A stretch of 64,000 nt of DNA from Saccharospirillum salsuginis (GTDB taxonomy: Bacteria > Pseudomonadota > Gammaproteobacteria > Pseudomonadales > Natronospirillaceae). The translations under genes were made by a program, and so were the position numbers. Within the stretch, counting starts at the first letter, position 1. Every line of letters begins with the position of its first letter. Below the pieces are notes generated by a model, which was not told the origin of the DNA, made no database searches, and saw only the letters and a list, made by a program, of their open reading frames with translations. The DNA is taken from positions 1 to 64,000 of the forward strand of contig NZ_BMXR01000013.1 of NCBI RefSeq assembly GCF_014651855.1, in the 5' to 3' direction. This document shows, piece after piece, positions 34,536 through 41,898 of this stretch.

Positions 34536-34705
34536 CTGACTGCTGCCAAAGGGCAATGGTTCGAGCCAAGGCAAGGCACACCACCTCAAGCAGGTGGCTG
34601 GCAGTCAGGGCGAGAGCGCGGCCGTTGAAGGAATGTCTTCCCGTCCCCTTACTCGCCTCGCAAGAGGCGAGCATTTTCGGGGAACCCCCGCGAGACCCAG
34701 GTCTC
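34536..34705. ncRNA. Candidate structured RNA or structured non-coding element
   Basis: The 34403-34800 gap has no credible gene but is rich in complementary segments. CTGACTGC (34536-34543) pairs perfectly with GCAGTCAG (34601-34608). It encloses TGCC/GGCA (34544-34555), a short GGTTCGAGCC arm (34558-34567) and CCACCT/AGGTGG (34581-34597), a four-way junction of 73 bases. Two further hairpins follow: CTCGCCTC/GAGGCGAG (34652-34671) and GAGAC/GTCTC (34692-34705). The strand is unknown. No known RNA family was recognised. Confidence 0.35.
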
Positions 34706-34800
34706 CGGCTCGGGGAAGAACGGTCTCGGGGTCCAGACGGCTCCCCCTCCATTTCCAGGCGCTATTAAACCCGCTAAGGGGCCAGCTACCGGGAAATACG

Positions 34801-34980
34801 ATGACCATTACCCTTCGTTTCATGCATGCCATCCTGTTCACACTGTTGTTCTTCCATGGTCTGGACGAAACGACCGTCAATGTCTTCAATGTTCTGTCGC
34901 GCAGTATAGCCGTTTTTGCCAGTTTGGCTTTCTGCTGGTGCCTGGAGGCCCGATGCATGGGTCGTGAGCGTACTCATTGA
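34801..34980 (+). CDS. Possible 59-aa membrane protein
   Basis: A short frame starting ATG at 34801 with a GGGA six bases before. Residues 7-19 and 30-48 are hydrophobic, followed by a Cys/Arg-rich tail (CWCLEARCMGRER). It lies just upstream of the LexA box of dinB. No family recognised. The modest ribosome-binding site and lack of conservation evidence leave it doubtful. Confidence 0.35.
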   Translation: MTITLRFMHAILFTLLFFHGLDETTVNVFNVLSRSIAVFASLAFCWCLEARCMGRERTH

Positions 34981-35006
34981 TCCGAAGTGGGACCCACACT
35001 TGAAGG

Positions 35007-35022
35007 CTGTTTGTATATACAG
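35007..35022 (+). promoter_or_regulatory. LexA (SOS) box upstream of dinB
   Basis: CTGTTTGTATATACAG is a perfect CTGT-N8-ACAG site with the usual A/T-rich core, 82 bases before the dinB ATG. It indicates SOS induction of dinB. Confidence 0.9.
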
Positions 35023-35103
35023 TATTTTATGGGCTGTGCACAGACCGTGAGCCGGTCTTCATTCCGATACCGAATCCGGCTCCCAACCCCGATGGCAGAG
35101 CGC

Positions 35104-36222
35104 ATGACGGTTCGAAAAATCATCCACATCGATTGCGATTGCTACTACGCGGCACTGGAAATGCGCGATTTTCCGCAATTGCGTGATCATCCGGTGGCGG
35201 TGGGTGGCCGTGGCCCCAGGGGGGTACTGTCAACCTGTAATTACGAAGCGCGCCGCTATGGTGTGCGCTCGGCCATGCCGACACGAAGGGCGCTGAGTCT
35301 GTGCCCGTCCCTGATCATTCAGCCGTCCCGTTTCGATGTGTATCGGGCCGTGTCCCGGCAGATTCGGGATATCTTCGAACGGTATACCGATCGAATCGAG
35401 CCTTTGTCTCTGGATGAGGCTTATCTCGATGTATCCGAATCGGACTTCGCCCAAGGCAGTGCCACGCTGCTGGCGCGGCACCTGCGCGCCGAAATCGCCC
35501 GTGAGGTGGGTATCACCGTCTCGGCCGGTGTCGCGCCCAATAAGTACCTGGCCAAGATCGCATCCGACTGGAACAAGCCGGATGGATTATGCGTGATCCC
35601 GCCGGGGCGGATTGATGAATTCGTTCATCAGTTGCCGGTCGATCGTCTGTTCGGTGTCGGTCAGAAAACCGCTGAACGGTTGCATGCCCTGGGGTATCGA
35701 AACTGTGGCGACCTGCAAGCGGCGAGCATGGCCGAACTGATTGAGCGCTTTGGTCGATTCGGGCCTCGCCTCTACCAGTTGGCGCGCGGCATCGACGACA
35801 GGCCGGTCAAGACCGAACGGGTCCGGAAATCACTGAGCGTCGAACACACCTTTGATACCGATCTGGCGGGGCTGGATGACTGTCGGGAACACCTGTCGCG
35901 GTTGTTCGAAGAGCTGCAGCGCCGTCTTGGCAAGCGGGTGCAGCCCGCCATTCACCGGGTGTTTCTGAAAATGCGGTTTCGGGACTTCAATCAAACCACG
36001 GTTGAACGCGCGTTGCCGTTAACGCTGGACTCGTTCAATCGACTGGCGGGCGAGGCCTGGCGTCGCCAGGGCGAACCGGTGCGGTTGCTGGGTTTGGGGG
36101 TGCGGTTTGTCGAAGGGGACGAAAACCGGCAGCTCTCCCTGTTCGAGCCGCCGGCACAGGAGTCAATGAGTAAAAATCTGATCCATCAGTCGACCGTTCA
36201 GGGCGTGCAGTCGGTCGCCTAG
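35104..36222 (+). CDS. dinB: DNA polymerase IV (translesion, DinB)
   Basis: Pol IV is a Y-family polymerase that bypasses minor-groove adducts. The 372-aa protein has IHIDCDCYYAALE (first catalytic Asp), the SLDEAYLDVS catalytic block, SAGVAPNKYLAKIAS, and a QLSLF beta-clamp-binding motif near the C-terminus. After QLSLF, where relatives end, a 25-residue tail of no family resemblance runs on and overlaps the 3' end of the convergent tetR gene by 60 bases. The ATG at 35104 was chosen over 35092 on family alignment and an AGAG upstream. Confidence 0.95.
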   Translation: MTVRKIIHIDCDCYYAALEMRDFPQLRDHPVAVGGRGPRGVLSTCNYEARRYGVRSAMPTRRALSLCPSLIIQPSRFDVYRAVSRQIRDIFERYTDRIEPLSLDEAYLDVSESDFAQGSATLLARHLRAEIAREVGITVSAGVAPNKYLAKIASDWNKPDGLCVIPPGRIDEFVHQLPVDRLFGVGQKTAERLHALGYRNCGDLQAASMAELIERFGRFGPRLYQLARGIDDRPVKTERVRKSLSVEHTFDTDLAGLDDCREHLSRLFEELQRRLGKRVQPAIHRVFLKMRFRDFNQTTVERALPLTLDSFNRLAGEAWRRQGEPVRLLGLGVRFVEGDENRQLSLFEPPAQESMSKNLIHQSTVQGVQSVA

Positions 36223-36555
36223 CACCGACCTGAGGTTGTCATAGGCCGGTGTTTGAGACACATAGGGGTAATACTCCGAATGCGTAATGAACAACTTGAA
36301 GTCGTCCGGCCGGGCCAGCCAAAACTCTCGGTAGGCTTGGTCCTTATCCGCGGCGGATTCAAGCTGTCTGAGCAAATCCGGGGCAATCGCTTCCCATAGA
36401 CCGGCAACAATCTCTTGCTTGTTGCGGAAGTAATAGTAGATGGACGGGGCCGCGCAGCCGGTCTCAGCCGCGATCTTCCGCAGTGAGAGCTTGCCGATCC
36501 CCTGTTCCGAAAGCACCTTCCGTGCAGATTCCAATATGCTTTCTTTCTTGATCAT
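36163..36555 (-). CDS. TetR-family regulator, C-terminally shortened
   Basis: A 130-aa protein with an intact TetR helix-turn-helix (residues about 8-48: LSLRKIAAETGCAAPSIYYYF). TetR proteins are usually about 190-220 aa; here the ligand-binding and dimerisation part stops early, inside the dinB 3' end. Either it is a naturally short member or a truncated remnant. No obvious target operon adjoins it; pilH starts 245 bases away in the opposite direction. Confidence 0.75.
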   Translation of the reverse strand: MIKKESILESARKVLSEQGIGKLSLRKIAAETGCAAPSIYYYFRNKQEIVAGLWEAIAPDLLRQLESAADKDQAYREFWLARPDDFKLFITHSEYYPYVSQTPAYDNLRSVLGDRLHALNGRLMDQIFTH

Positions 36556-36799
36556 AAGACGATCACTTCCGAGTAAACAGCGTTTTAAAATCTAGCAGTG
36601 GTTTGGGCTCGCTGCTAAGTCAAGTTCGTGTCGTTTTGTAAACGGGCCGGGTCAGGGTTGGGTTGTAATCGATTTCAGGTCCCGAAGTTGAAAGAGTTGT
36701 CTTAAAGGTCGCTATATGAGTCGGTACAATGCCCGGTATACTGTAGGGATTTTGTAATGAACAGGGCTGTATCGCCCGAACATCAATGAGGAATTGTAC

Positions 36800-37162
36800 A
36801 TGGCAAACATCCTGGTGATTGACGATTCGCCCAGTCAGGTGACCCAATTCAAGAAAATGCTGGAAAAACACGGCCACGACCCGATTTTCGCCGAAGACGG
36901 CGCGACCGGCGTCGCCATGGCCAAGAAGTCGCTGCCGGACCTGATCCTGATGGATGTGGTCATGCCCGAGTTGAACGGCTTTCAGGCCACCCGTAAATTG
37001 ACCAACGACCCGGATACCAAGCATATCCCCATCATCATTGTCACCACCAAGGATCAGCCGACCGACAAGGTCTGGGGTGAACGCCAGGGTGCCAAGGGGT
37101 TCCTGGTGAAACCGGTCGATGAATCCGAGTTGATGGGATTGGTCGATAAGCTGTTGGGCTGA
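36800..37162 (+). CDS. pilH: CheY-like response regulator, PilH type
   Basis: A 120-aa single-domain receiver with acidic residues DD in VIDDSPS, the phospho-acceptor D52 in LMDVVMPELNGFQ, and the conserved Thr/Lys (VTTKD, KPVDE). The pattern HIPIIIVTTKDQPTDKVWG is strongly like Pseudomonas PilH, which controls twitching motility with the Pil-Chp chemosensory system. It stands alone: pilG, pilI, pilJ and chpA are not in the window. GAGG precedes the ATG at 36800. The 244-base upstream gap shows a TATACT at 36737-36742 that may be a -10. Confidence 0.85.
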   Translation: MANILVIDDSPSQVTQFKKMLEKHGHDPIFAEDGATGVAMAKKSLPDLILMDVVMPELNGFQATRKLTNDPDTKHIPIIIVTTKDQPTDKVWGERQGAKGFLVKPVDESELMGLVDKLLG

Positions 37163-37178
37163 ACCCTGCCCGACAGAT

Positions 37179-37201
37179 CCCGGTCGCAGTGAGCGACCGG
37201 G
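37179..37201. terminator. Hairpin between convergent pilH and the next gene
   Basis: Nine-base stem CCCGGTCGC/GCGACCGGG with an AGTGA loop, 17 bases after pilH and 10 before the end of the convergent gene. No T-run follows, so it may act in both directions as a simple transcript-end hairpin. Confidence 0.6.
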
Positions 37202-37210
37202 GTACTTCCC

Positions 37211-37669
37211 TCACTGAAAGCCCCGCATCTGGGCCGCGGCCAGATTACTGACCAGCCGCCCGAGTTTCTGCCATTCCTGCTTTTGCTGAAAGTGCTCGCT
37301 TTGTTCGAGTTGTTCGCCGATGCGTGTAAACAGGGGCGTGTCGGTGCTGGTCTCATCGTAACCCTCGGCCAGGCTCATCAGTCGACCGGCTTCCGGCAAG
37401 GTGATCATATCGAACCGGAGTAATTGATCCGACAGGCGGCCAAGGCTTGCCGGTGCACTGGCCGTTGGCGCTTCGAGGTCCGGGGCCTGGTGAGCGATCC
37501 ACTCCATCAGGGCGACGGCGTCGCTGAGCGAGACATCGTCCTCGGGCAGGTCCGCGGTAGTGTCCCTGGCGCCGGCCGAGGCTGCTTTTTCGCTGTGTTG
37601 CGGGGCGTCCGTATGGCCGAGCTGCTGGTGGGATTGGTAGCGTTCGAGTCCGGACAGTTGAATGCTCAT
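37211..37669 (-). CDS. Hypothetical 152-aa soluble protein
   Basis: No family recognised. The first 50 residues are polar and low in structure (QSHQQLGHTDAPQH, then acidic DLPEDDVSLSD), followed by helical segments rich in Leu, Ala and Gln (LMEWIAHQAPDLE; QLEQSEHFQQKQEWQKLGRL). There is no signal peptide or membrane helix. GGA lies at moderate distance before the ATG. It faces pilH tail-to-tail and lies between pilH and dksA. Confidence 0.65.
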   Translation of the reverse strand: MSIQLSGLERYQSHQQLGHTDAPQHSEKAASAGARDTTADLPEDDVSLSDAVALMEWIAHQAPDLEAPTASAPASLGRLSDQLLRFDMITLPEAGRLMSLAEGYDETSTDTPLFTRIGEQLEQSEHFQQKQEWQKLGRLVSNLAAAQMRGFQ

Positions 37670-37755
37670 GACGATGTTTCCAAGCGATGATGATCAGAAC
37701 GTACGTTGGACGTCGCAAGCTCTGTGCCAGAGGGTGGGGTGTTTTCCGCGGGCAC

Positions 37756-37781
37756 AAAAAAAGCGCCTTGAGGCGCTTTTT
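37756..37781. terminator. Bidirectional Rho-independent terminator
   Basis: AAAGCGCC-TTGA-GGCGCTTT with A-run on the left and T-run on the right. It lies 30 bases after the dksA stop (minus strand), for which the left A-run reads as a U-tract. Confidence 0.92.
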
Positions 37782-37810
37782 AGATCAACCGGTGTTTTTA
37801 GCCGTTAGTG

Positions 37811-38218
37811 TCAGGCGTCGCGGAAGTTGCGCTCCTGACGTTCCTGGCGCTGCTTCTCTTCGGCGCAGAGTGTGGCGGTCGGCCGAAGCAGCAAACGGCG
37901 GACGCCGATCGGCTCGCCGGTCACTTCGCAGTAGCCGAAGTCGCCGGAGTCGATCCGCTTGATGGCGTCTTCGATCTTCGGCAGCAATTTGGTTTGACGA
38001 TCCAGAAAGCGCAGGTTCATTCGGCGCTCTTCCTCGATGCTGGCTTTGTCCAGCTCGTCGGGTTCGTTTTCGAACTTTGTCAGCGTTTCCCGGGCTTCTT
38101 TCAAGGAAGTACGAACTTCTTCGGCCTGCTCTTTCAGCAATTCCCGGAAAAACTCCAGTTGTTCATCGTTCATGTACTCCTCTTCAGGAGCTGCCAACAA
38201 CTGTTCTTCAGTCAGCAT
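37811..38218 (-). CDS. dksA: RNA polymerase-binding factor DksA, cysteine-poor variant
   Basis: DksA binds the RNA polymerase secondary channel and with ppGpp retunes transcription in starvation. The 135-aa protein has EEYMNDEQLEFF near the start, a coiled-coil tip with the needed DxxDxA (D54, D57, A59), and the family core DFGYCE and RRLLLRPTATLC. Normal DksA has four zinc cysteines (CxxC...CxxC). Here only C97 and C118 remain, with T100 and E121 in place of the partners, similar to the zinc-independent DksA2 of Pseudomonas. AGGA precedes the ATG. Transcript ends at the terminator 37756-37781. Confidence 0.9.
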   Translation of the reverse strand: MLTEEQLLAAPEEEYMNDEQLEFFRELLKEQAEEVRTSLKEARETLTKFENEPDELDKASIEEERRMNLRFLDRQTKLLPKIEDAIKRIDSGDFGYCEVTGEPIGVRRLLLRPTATLCAEEKQRQERQERNFRDA

Positions 38219-38448
38219 ATTGCGATTCCTGTGCTGTTTCGTCGCGTGTTACGGCTCAATGCAGTGCGTTCGATACGAGAATAGCGTAGCCGAACCCTGC
38301 GCCTGTGCAATTCCATTGAAGCGGGACGCACCCGGCGACGTGGTCAAATCGTAACCAGTATCGTCAAAAGAGGGCACATCATATATCATCCCCCATCCGG
38401 TTAAAATAGCTTTTTTACTGTAAATTCAAGCCCTTGGAGTAGCGCTCA

Positions 38449-39303
38449 ATGGAACGCGTCTATCGCCTGGTCATGTCCTGTCCGGACAGGGTCGGGATCG
38501 TCGCCCGTGTCAGCAGTTTTCTGGCCCAATACAATGGCAGCATCATGGAAGCCAACCATCACGCCGACCTGGAACAGGGTTGGTTTTTCATGCGCAATGA
38601 AATCAAGGCCAGCTCGCTGCCGTTCGGAGCCGACAAGTTGGCCGAGGTGTTCGCGCCGATCGCCGAGGATCTCAACATGCAGTGGCGCGTGACCGATACG
38701 GGCGTGAAGCCCAGGGTGGTCCTGATGGCCAGCCGGGACAATCACTGTTTGGCCGACATTCTCAACCGCTGGCATAACGGTGACCTGCACTGCGACATTC
38801 CCTGTGTGATCTCCAATCATGACGACCTGCGCAGCCTGGTTGAATGGCACGGCATCCCGTTTTGTCACGTTCCGGTGGATGCGAGCGACAAGTCCGTTCA
38901 TTTCGCCGAAGTCGAGCGACTGATCGAAGAGCAGCACGCCGATACCATCGTATTGGCCCGCTATATGCAAATTCTGCCCAAGTCGCTGTGCGAACGCTGG
39001 CCGTACCGGATCATCAACATTCATCACAGCTTCCTGCCGTCCTTTATCGGTGCCCGTCCTTATCACCAGGCTCATGAGCGTGGCGTTAAACTGATCGGGG
39101 CGACCTGCCATTACGTGACCGCCGACCTGGATGCCGGACCCATTATTGATCAGGACGTGATCCGGGTGTCGCATCGCGATCAGGTCGAGGACATGGTGCG
39201 CCTCGGCAAGGACTGCGAACGATCCGTACTGGCACGGGGGCTGCGCTGGCATCTGGAAGACCGGGTGCTGGTTCACGGCAACAAGACGGTGGTATTCAAC
39301 TGA
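38449..39303 (+). CDS. purU: Formyltetrahydrofolate deformylase PurU
   Basis: PurU hydrolyses 10-formyl-THF to THF and formate, balancing one-carbon pools and feeding PurT. The 284-aa protein has an N-terminal ACT domain (about 5-80) and a formyltransferase-like domain with the catalytic triad blocks SNHDDL, INIHHSFLPSF and the later Asp in ITADLDAGPII-like VTADLDAGPII. GGAG lies nine bases before the ATG. The next gene overlaps the stop by one base. The 230-base gap before it, shared with dksA, has no gene. Confidence 0.96.
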   Translation: MERVYRLVMSCPDRVGIVARVSSFLAQYNGSIMEANHHADLEQGWFFMRNEIKASSLPFGADKLAEVFAPIAEDLNMQWRVTDTGVKPRVVLMASRDNHCLADILNRWHNGDLHCDIPCVISNHDDLRSLVEWHGIPFCHVPVDASDKSVHFAEVERLIEEQHADTIVLARYMQILPKSLCERWPYRIINIHHSFLPSFIGARPYHQAHERGVKLIGATCHYVTADLDAGPIIDQDVIRVSHRDQVEDMVRLGKDCERSVLARGLRWHLEDRVLVHGNKTVVFN

Positions 39304-40184
39304 TGCAACGGCACACCCCGACAATCAGCCTGCTGATAACCTTCCCGCTGGTCTGTGGTTCGGCCCTGGCGGCGGAGTCCCGGGTCACCGGCAATATGCA
39401 GGTGCAAGGCACTTACCGGACCCATGACGGCGGCGACAATCGCTGGACACTGCAAACCCCGCACTCCTGGCTCGGTGTCGAAGCCGTCGAGCCGCGCGGC
39501 AATAGCCGTTATCGCGGTGTCTGGCAGTTCAGCCTCGATCCGCTCGATGAGGACGCCGCGGCCGGTACGCGACAGATGTTTCTCGAATGGCAGCAAAGCC
39601 TGTATCAGATACGCGCCGGCCGCCTGGCGACGCTGGAGCAGCGATATCTGGTGGACCGACTGGCGGTCATGAACGGCAGTGGCGACCGCGGCATCGCCGG
39701 GGCCGCTCATGCGCCGGATTTTCTCGATCGGACGTTACAGCTGGATGCCACCAACGGTGAGTTGGCGTATATCTCGGCCGAATGGCAGATCGGCGACGAA
39801 GACAGCGACAAGACCATCGAGCAATGGGCGGTCTCCACCGGGCTCGACACACCCGAAGGCCAGGTGTCGGTGACCTATCGCGGCGATGATCAGGAAGCCG
39901 GACTCTGGGGGGCCAGCGTGCTCTGGGTCAGCGGTGTCTGGTCACTGGGCGGTGGTTACCTGTACCGGGACGAAACCCTGGCCTGGGACCTGTTGACGCA
40001 ATACACCCAGGGCAGTGTTGTGTCCAAACTGATGTACGGGAACGATGCCGTCGAGGATGCCGACTACTGGGCGTTCGGGATCGACCAGCGTTTCAGCCAG
40101 TCGATCCGGAACTACTCCGAGTTGCGGTGGCTGCCGGAAAGCGACGACTGGGCCTGGCAGACCGGGTTTCGGTTGCAGTTCTGA
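39303..40184 (+). CDS. Outer-membrane beta-barrel (porin-like) protein
   Basis: A 293-aa protein with a signal peptide (cleavage near SALA-AES) and alternating-polarity strands throughout. It ends in Phe (FRLQF), the signature recognised by the BAM machinery. The pattern RWTLQTPHSWLGVEA, FLEWQQSLYQIRAGRL is like general Gram-negative porins, but the chain is shorter than the usual 350-400 aa. Its ATG overlaps the purU stop (TGATG), so it is co-translated with a folate enzyme. Substrate unknown. Confidence 0.75.
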   Translation: MQRHTPTISLLITFPLVCGSALAAESRVTGNMQVQGTYRTHDGGDNRWTLQTPHSWLGVEAVEPRGNSRYRGVWQFSLDPLDEDAAAGTRQMFLEWQQSLYQIRAGRLATLEQRYLVDRLAVMNGSGDRGIAGAAHAPDFLDRTLQLDATNGELAYISAEWQIGDEDSDKTIEQWAVSTGLDTPEGQVSVTYRGDDQEAGLWGASVLWVSGVWSLGGGYLYRDETLAWDLLTQYTQGSVVSKLMYGNDAVEDADYWAFGIDQRFSQSIRNYSELRWLPESDDWAWQTGFRLQF

Positions 40185-40221
40185 TGACGGTCGACCGCTG
40201 GCCTGTTCTGCAGGCTGGGCT

Positions 40222-40255
40222 GTAGGTTGGATTAGCCCAAAGGGCGTAATCCAAC
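40222..40255 (+). repeat. Palindromic repeat, family A
   Basis: Copy of the GTAGGTTGGATTAG...CGTAATCCAACA element with tip CCCAAAGGG, 38 bases after the barrel gene. It faces an inverted copy at 40299-40333, so the two can pair with each other over about 30 bases. Confidence 0.85.
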
Positions 40256-40298
40256 ACATCCGACAGTGCCATCACACATGCCATCGACGCCGCAGTAA

Positions 40299-40333
40299 TG
40301 TTGGATTACGCCTGTTAGGCTAATCCAACCTAC
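40299..40333 (-). repeat. Palindromic repeat, family A, inverted copy
   Basis: Read on the minus strand it is GTAGGTTGGATTAGCC...GGCGTAATCCAACA. It follows the mltF stop and a GTAGGGTGGGCA half repeat, the same order seen after mutT. Confidence 0.85.
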
Positions 40334-40340
40334 TTAACTG

Positions 40341-40352
40341 TGCCCACCCTAC
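40341..40352 (-). repeat. Half copy of repeat family C supplying the mltF stop codon
   Basis: On the minus strand GTAGGGTGGGCA begins at the last base of the final mltF codon, so its TAG is the stop. The second arm of the palindrome is not present. Confidence 0.6.
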
Positions 40353-41794
40353 AGGCCCGGTGTCACCGGCAAACCCGGGAAGGGCAGTTGGTCCAGTGAT
40401 TCTCCCTCTCGCTCATCGCGAATTTCATCCGGAAACGCCCGCCGAAGCAAATTGTAATAGCGCCGAATGTTGGCGACATAAACCACGGGTTCGTGCCCGC
40501 GGGCGTAGCCGTGTTTGGTCCAGGGGTACCAGGCTTTGAGAGCCAGCTTGGGCAGGTGGCTGCGCACGTCGATCCAGGCATCCGGGTCGTCGCCCTGGCT
40601 CTCGGTGATGATGCGAGCGTCTTCCAGATGTCCGGAGCCGACGTTGTAGGCGGCCAGGGCCATCCAGGTCCGGTCGGGTTCGGTAATGCGCTCCGGCATG
40701 CGTTCGCGTAAGCCGTCCAGGTACCGACTGCCCGCGCGGATGCTTTGTGCCGGATCGAGGCGATTATCGATCCCCATTTCCCGTGCTGTGGTCAATGTCA
40801 CCATCATGATGCCCTTGACCCCGGTTGGAGACACCGCCCGTGCTCGCCAGTGGCTCTCCTGGTAGGCGACCGCCGCGAGCAAGCGCCAGTCCATGCCGGT
40901 CGCCTCGGCTTCGGCCTTGAACAGATCCAGAAAGTCCGGCAGCCGGCTTTGCATGTGACGCTCGAAGGTCAGGGTGCCGACATAGTCGAAATCGCCGGTG
41001 TGCCCGAGGTGGCGGTCGCGCAAGCGTTCCAGCTGGCCGGACGCTCGCAGTTCGCGCAGCACATCGTTGACCCGGTTGAGCAGGGAGCGATCCCGGCTCT
41101 GGCGGAACAGCGGGCTTACCGGTCGGGGCTGGTCGGTCAGTGTGTCGAAGCGTTGATCGGGGAAAAACGGACGCTGTACCCGGAAGTCGCGCTCGTCCAT
41201 CAGGGCCATGTCCAGTTCGTCAAGTTCAATGCGCGTCATCAGCTCCGCCGTGGGGGCGCCGGTCAGGCCTTCGAAGGTCAAGCCGGGGTGGCGGGAAGCC
41301 AACCGCCGGGCCAGCCAGTCGTGGTTGACCGGGTCGAGCAGGGCGATGTGCTGACGTTCCAGTTCCGGTTTCCGAGCCGCCATCGAGCGGACCAGCCCCA
41401 CGTCCGACATCAAATAGGGCAGGCCGGGCATGAATGCGGTCGAGTTATAGCCGGTGGTGGTGCCGGGCAGCGCCATGTCCACCGCACCGGACGCCAGCGC
41501 CCGGTACAGATCCTGGGTCTCGGTGACCGAAAACAGCTGCACCCGCAGATTCAGCCGCTCTCCCAGTTTCTGCAATAACTCCATTTCCAGGCCGCTGTAG
41601 CGCTGGTCGGTCGGCCAGTAAACCCCCTCGCTTTCACGCAGGGCGACGGTCAGTACTCCCCGGTCGCGAATCCGGTCCCAATGGCTGTGCCACTCGAAGC
41701 CCTGGGCGACGACCAGCCCCAGGCCCGCCAGTAACAGCGTGGTCAGCAGGACGCGGAGCCCGATGTGAAGGGGATTTCGCCAATACAAAAACAA
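40349..41794 (-). CDS. mltF: Membrane-bound lytic transglycosylase F (MltF)
   Basis: MltF degrades peptidoglycan to anhydro-muropeptides. The 481-aa protein has an N-terminal hydrophobic segment (about 11-30), a periplasmic solute-binding-protein-like regulatory domain (about 40-265), and a C-terminal SLT domain with the catalytic Glu in AYQESHW and GVKGIMMVT and AYNVGSGH motifs. It is divergent from purL, the same pairing as in E. coli. Its stop codon comes from a dispersed repeat. The N-terminal segment lacks a clear lipobox, so it may be anchored by that helix. Confidence 0.94.
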   Translation of the reverse strand: MFLYWRNPLHIGLRVLLTTLLLAGLGLVVAQGFEWHSHWDRIRDRGVLTVALRESEGVYWPTDQRYSGLEMELLQKLGERLNLRVQLFSVTETQDLYRALASGAVDMALPGTTTGYNSTAFMPGLPYLMSDVGLVRSMAARKPELERQHIALLDPVNHDWLARRLASRHPGLTFEGLTGAPTAELMTRIELDELDMALMDERDFRVQRPFFPDQRFDTLTDQPRPVSPLFRQSRDRSLLNRVNDVLRELRASGQLERLRDRHLGHTGDFDYVGTLTFERHMQSRLPDFLDLFKAEAEATGMDWRLLAAVAYQESHWRARAVSPTGVKGIMMVTLTTAREMGIDNRLDPAQSIRAGSRYLDGLRERMPERITEPDRTWMALAAYNVGSGHLEDARIITESQGDDPDAWIDVRSHLPKLALKAWYPWTKHGYARGHEPVVYVANIRRYYNLLRRAFPDEIRDEREGESLDQLPFPGLPVTPGL

Positions 41795-41898
41795 ACCTCA
41801 AGGACGGGATAAACAACGGATGACGGTGCCATTTTAACGCCTTTTCGGCTACCATACGCGCCGATTTTTTCCCGCACTCAGGAACAGGCCATCCCGTC

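Noticed and set aside
34536..34608. tRNA-like 73-base cloverleaf with GGTTCGAGCC
   Set aside because: The arm order is wrong (the T-arm-like element is in the middle), there is no 7-bp acceptor next to a T-arm, no anticodon arm and no CCA.
34594..34800. Extension of the 59-aa frame upstream, and the opposite minus-strand frame 34501-34752
   Set aside because: Both are Arg/Pro/Ser-rich frames across the hairpin-rich stretch without ribosome-binding sites or family similarity.
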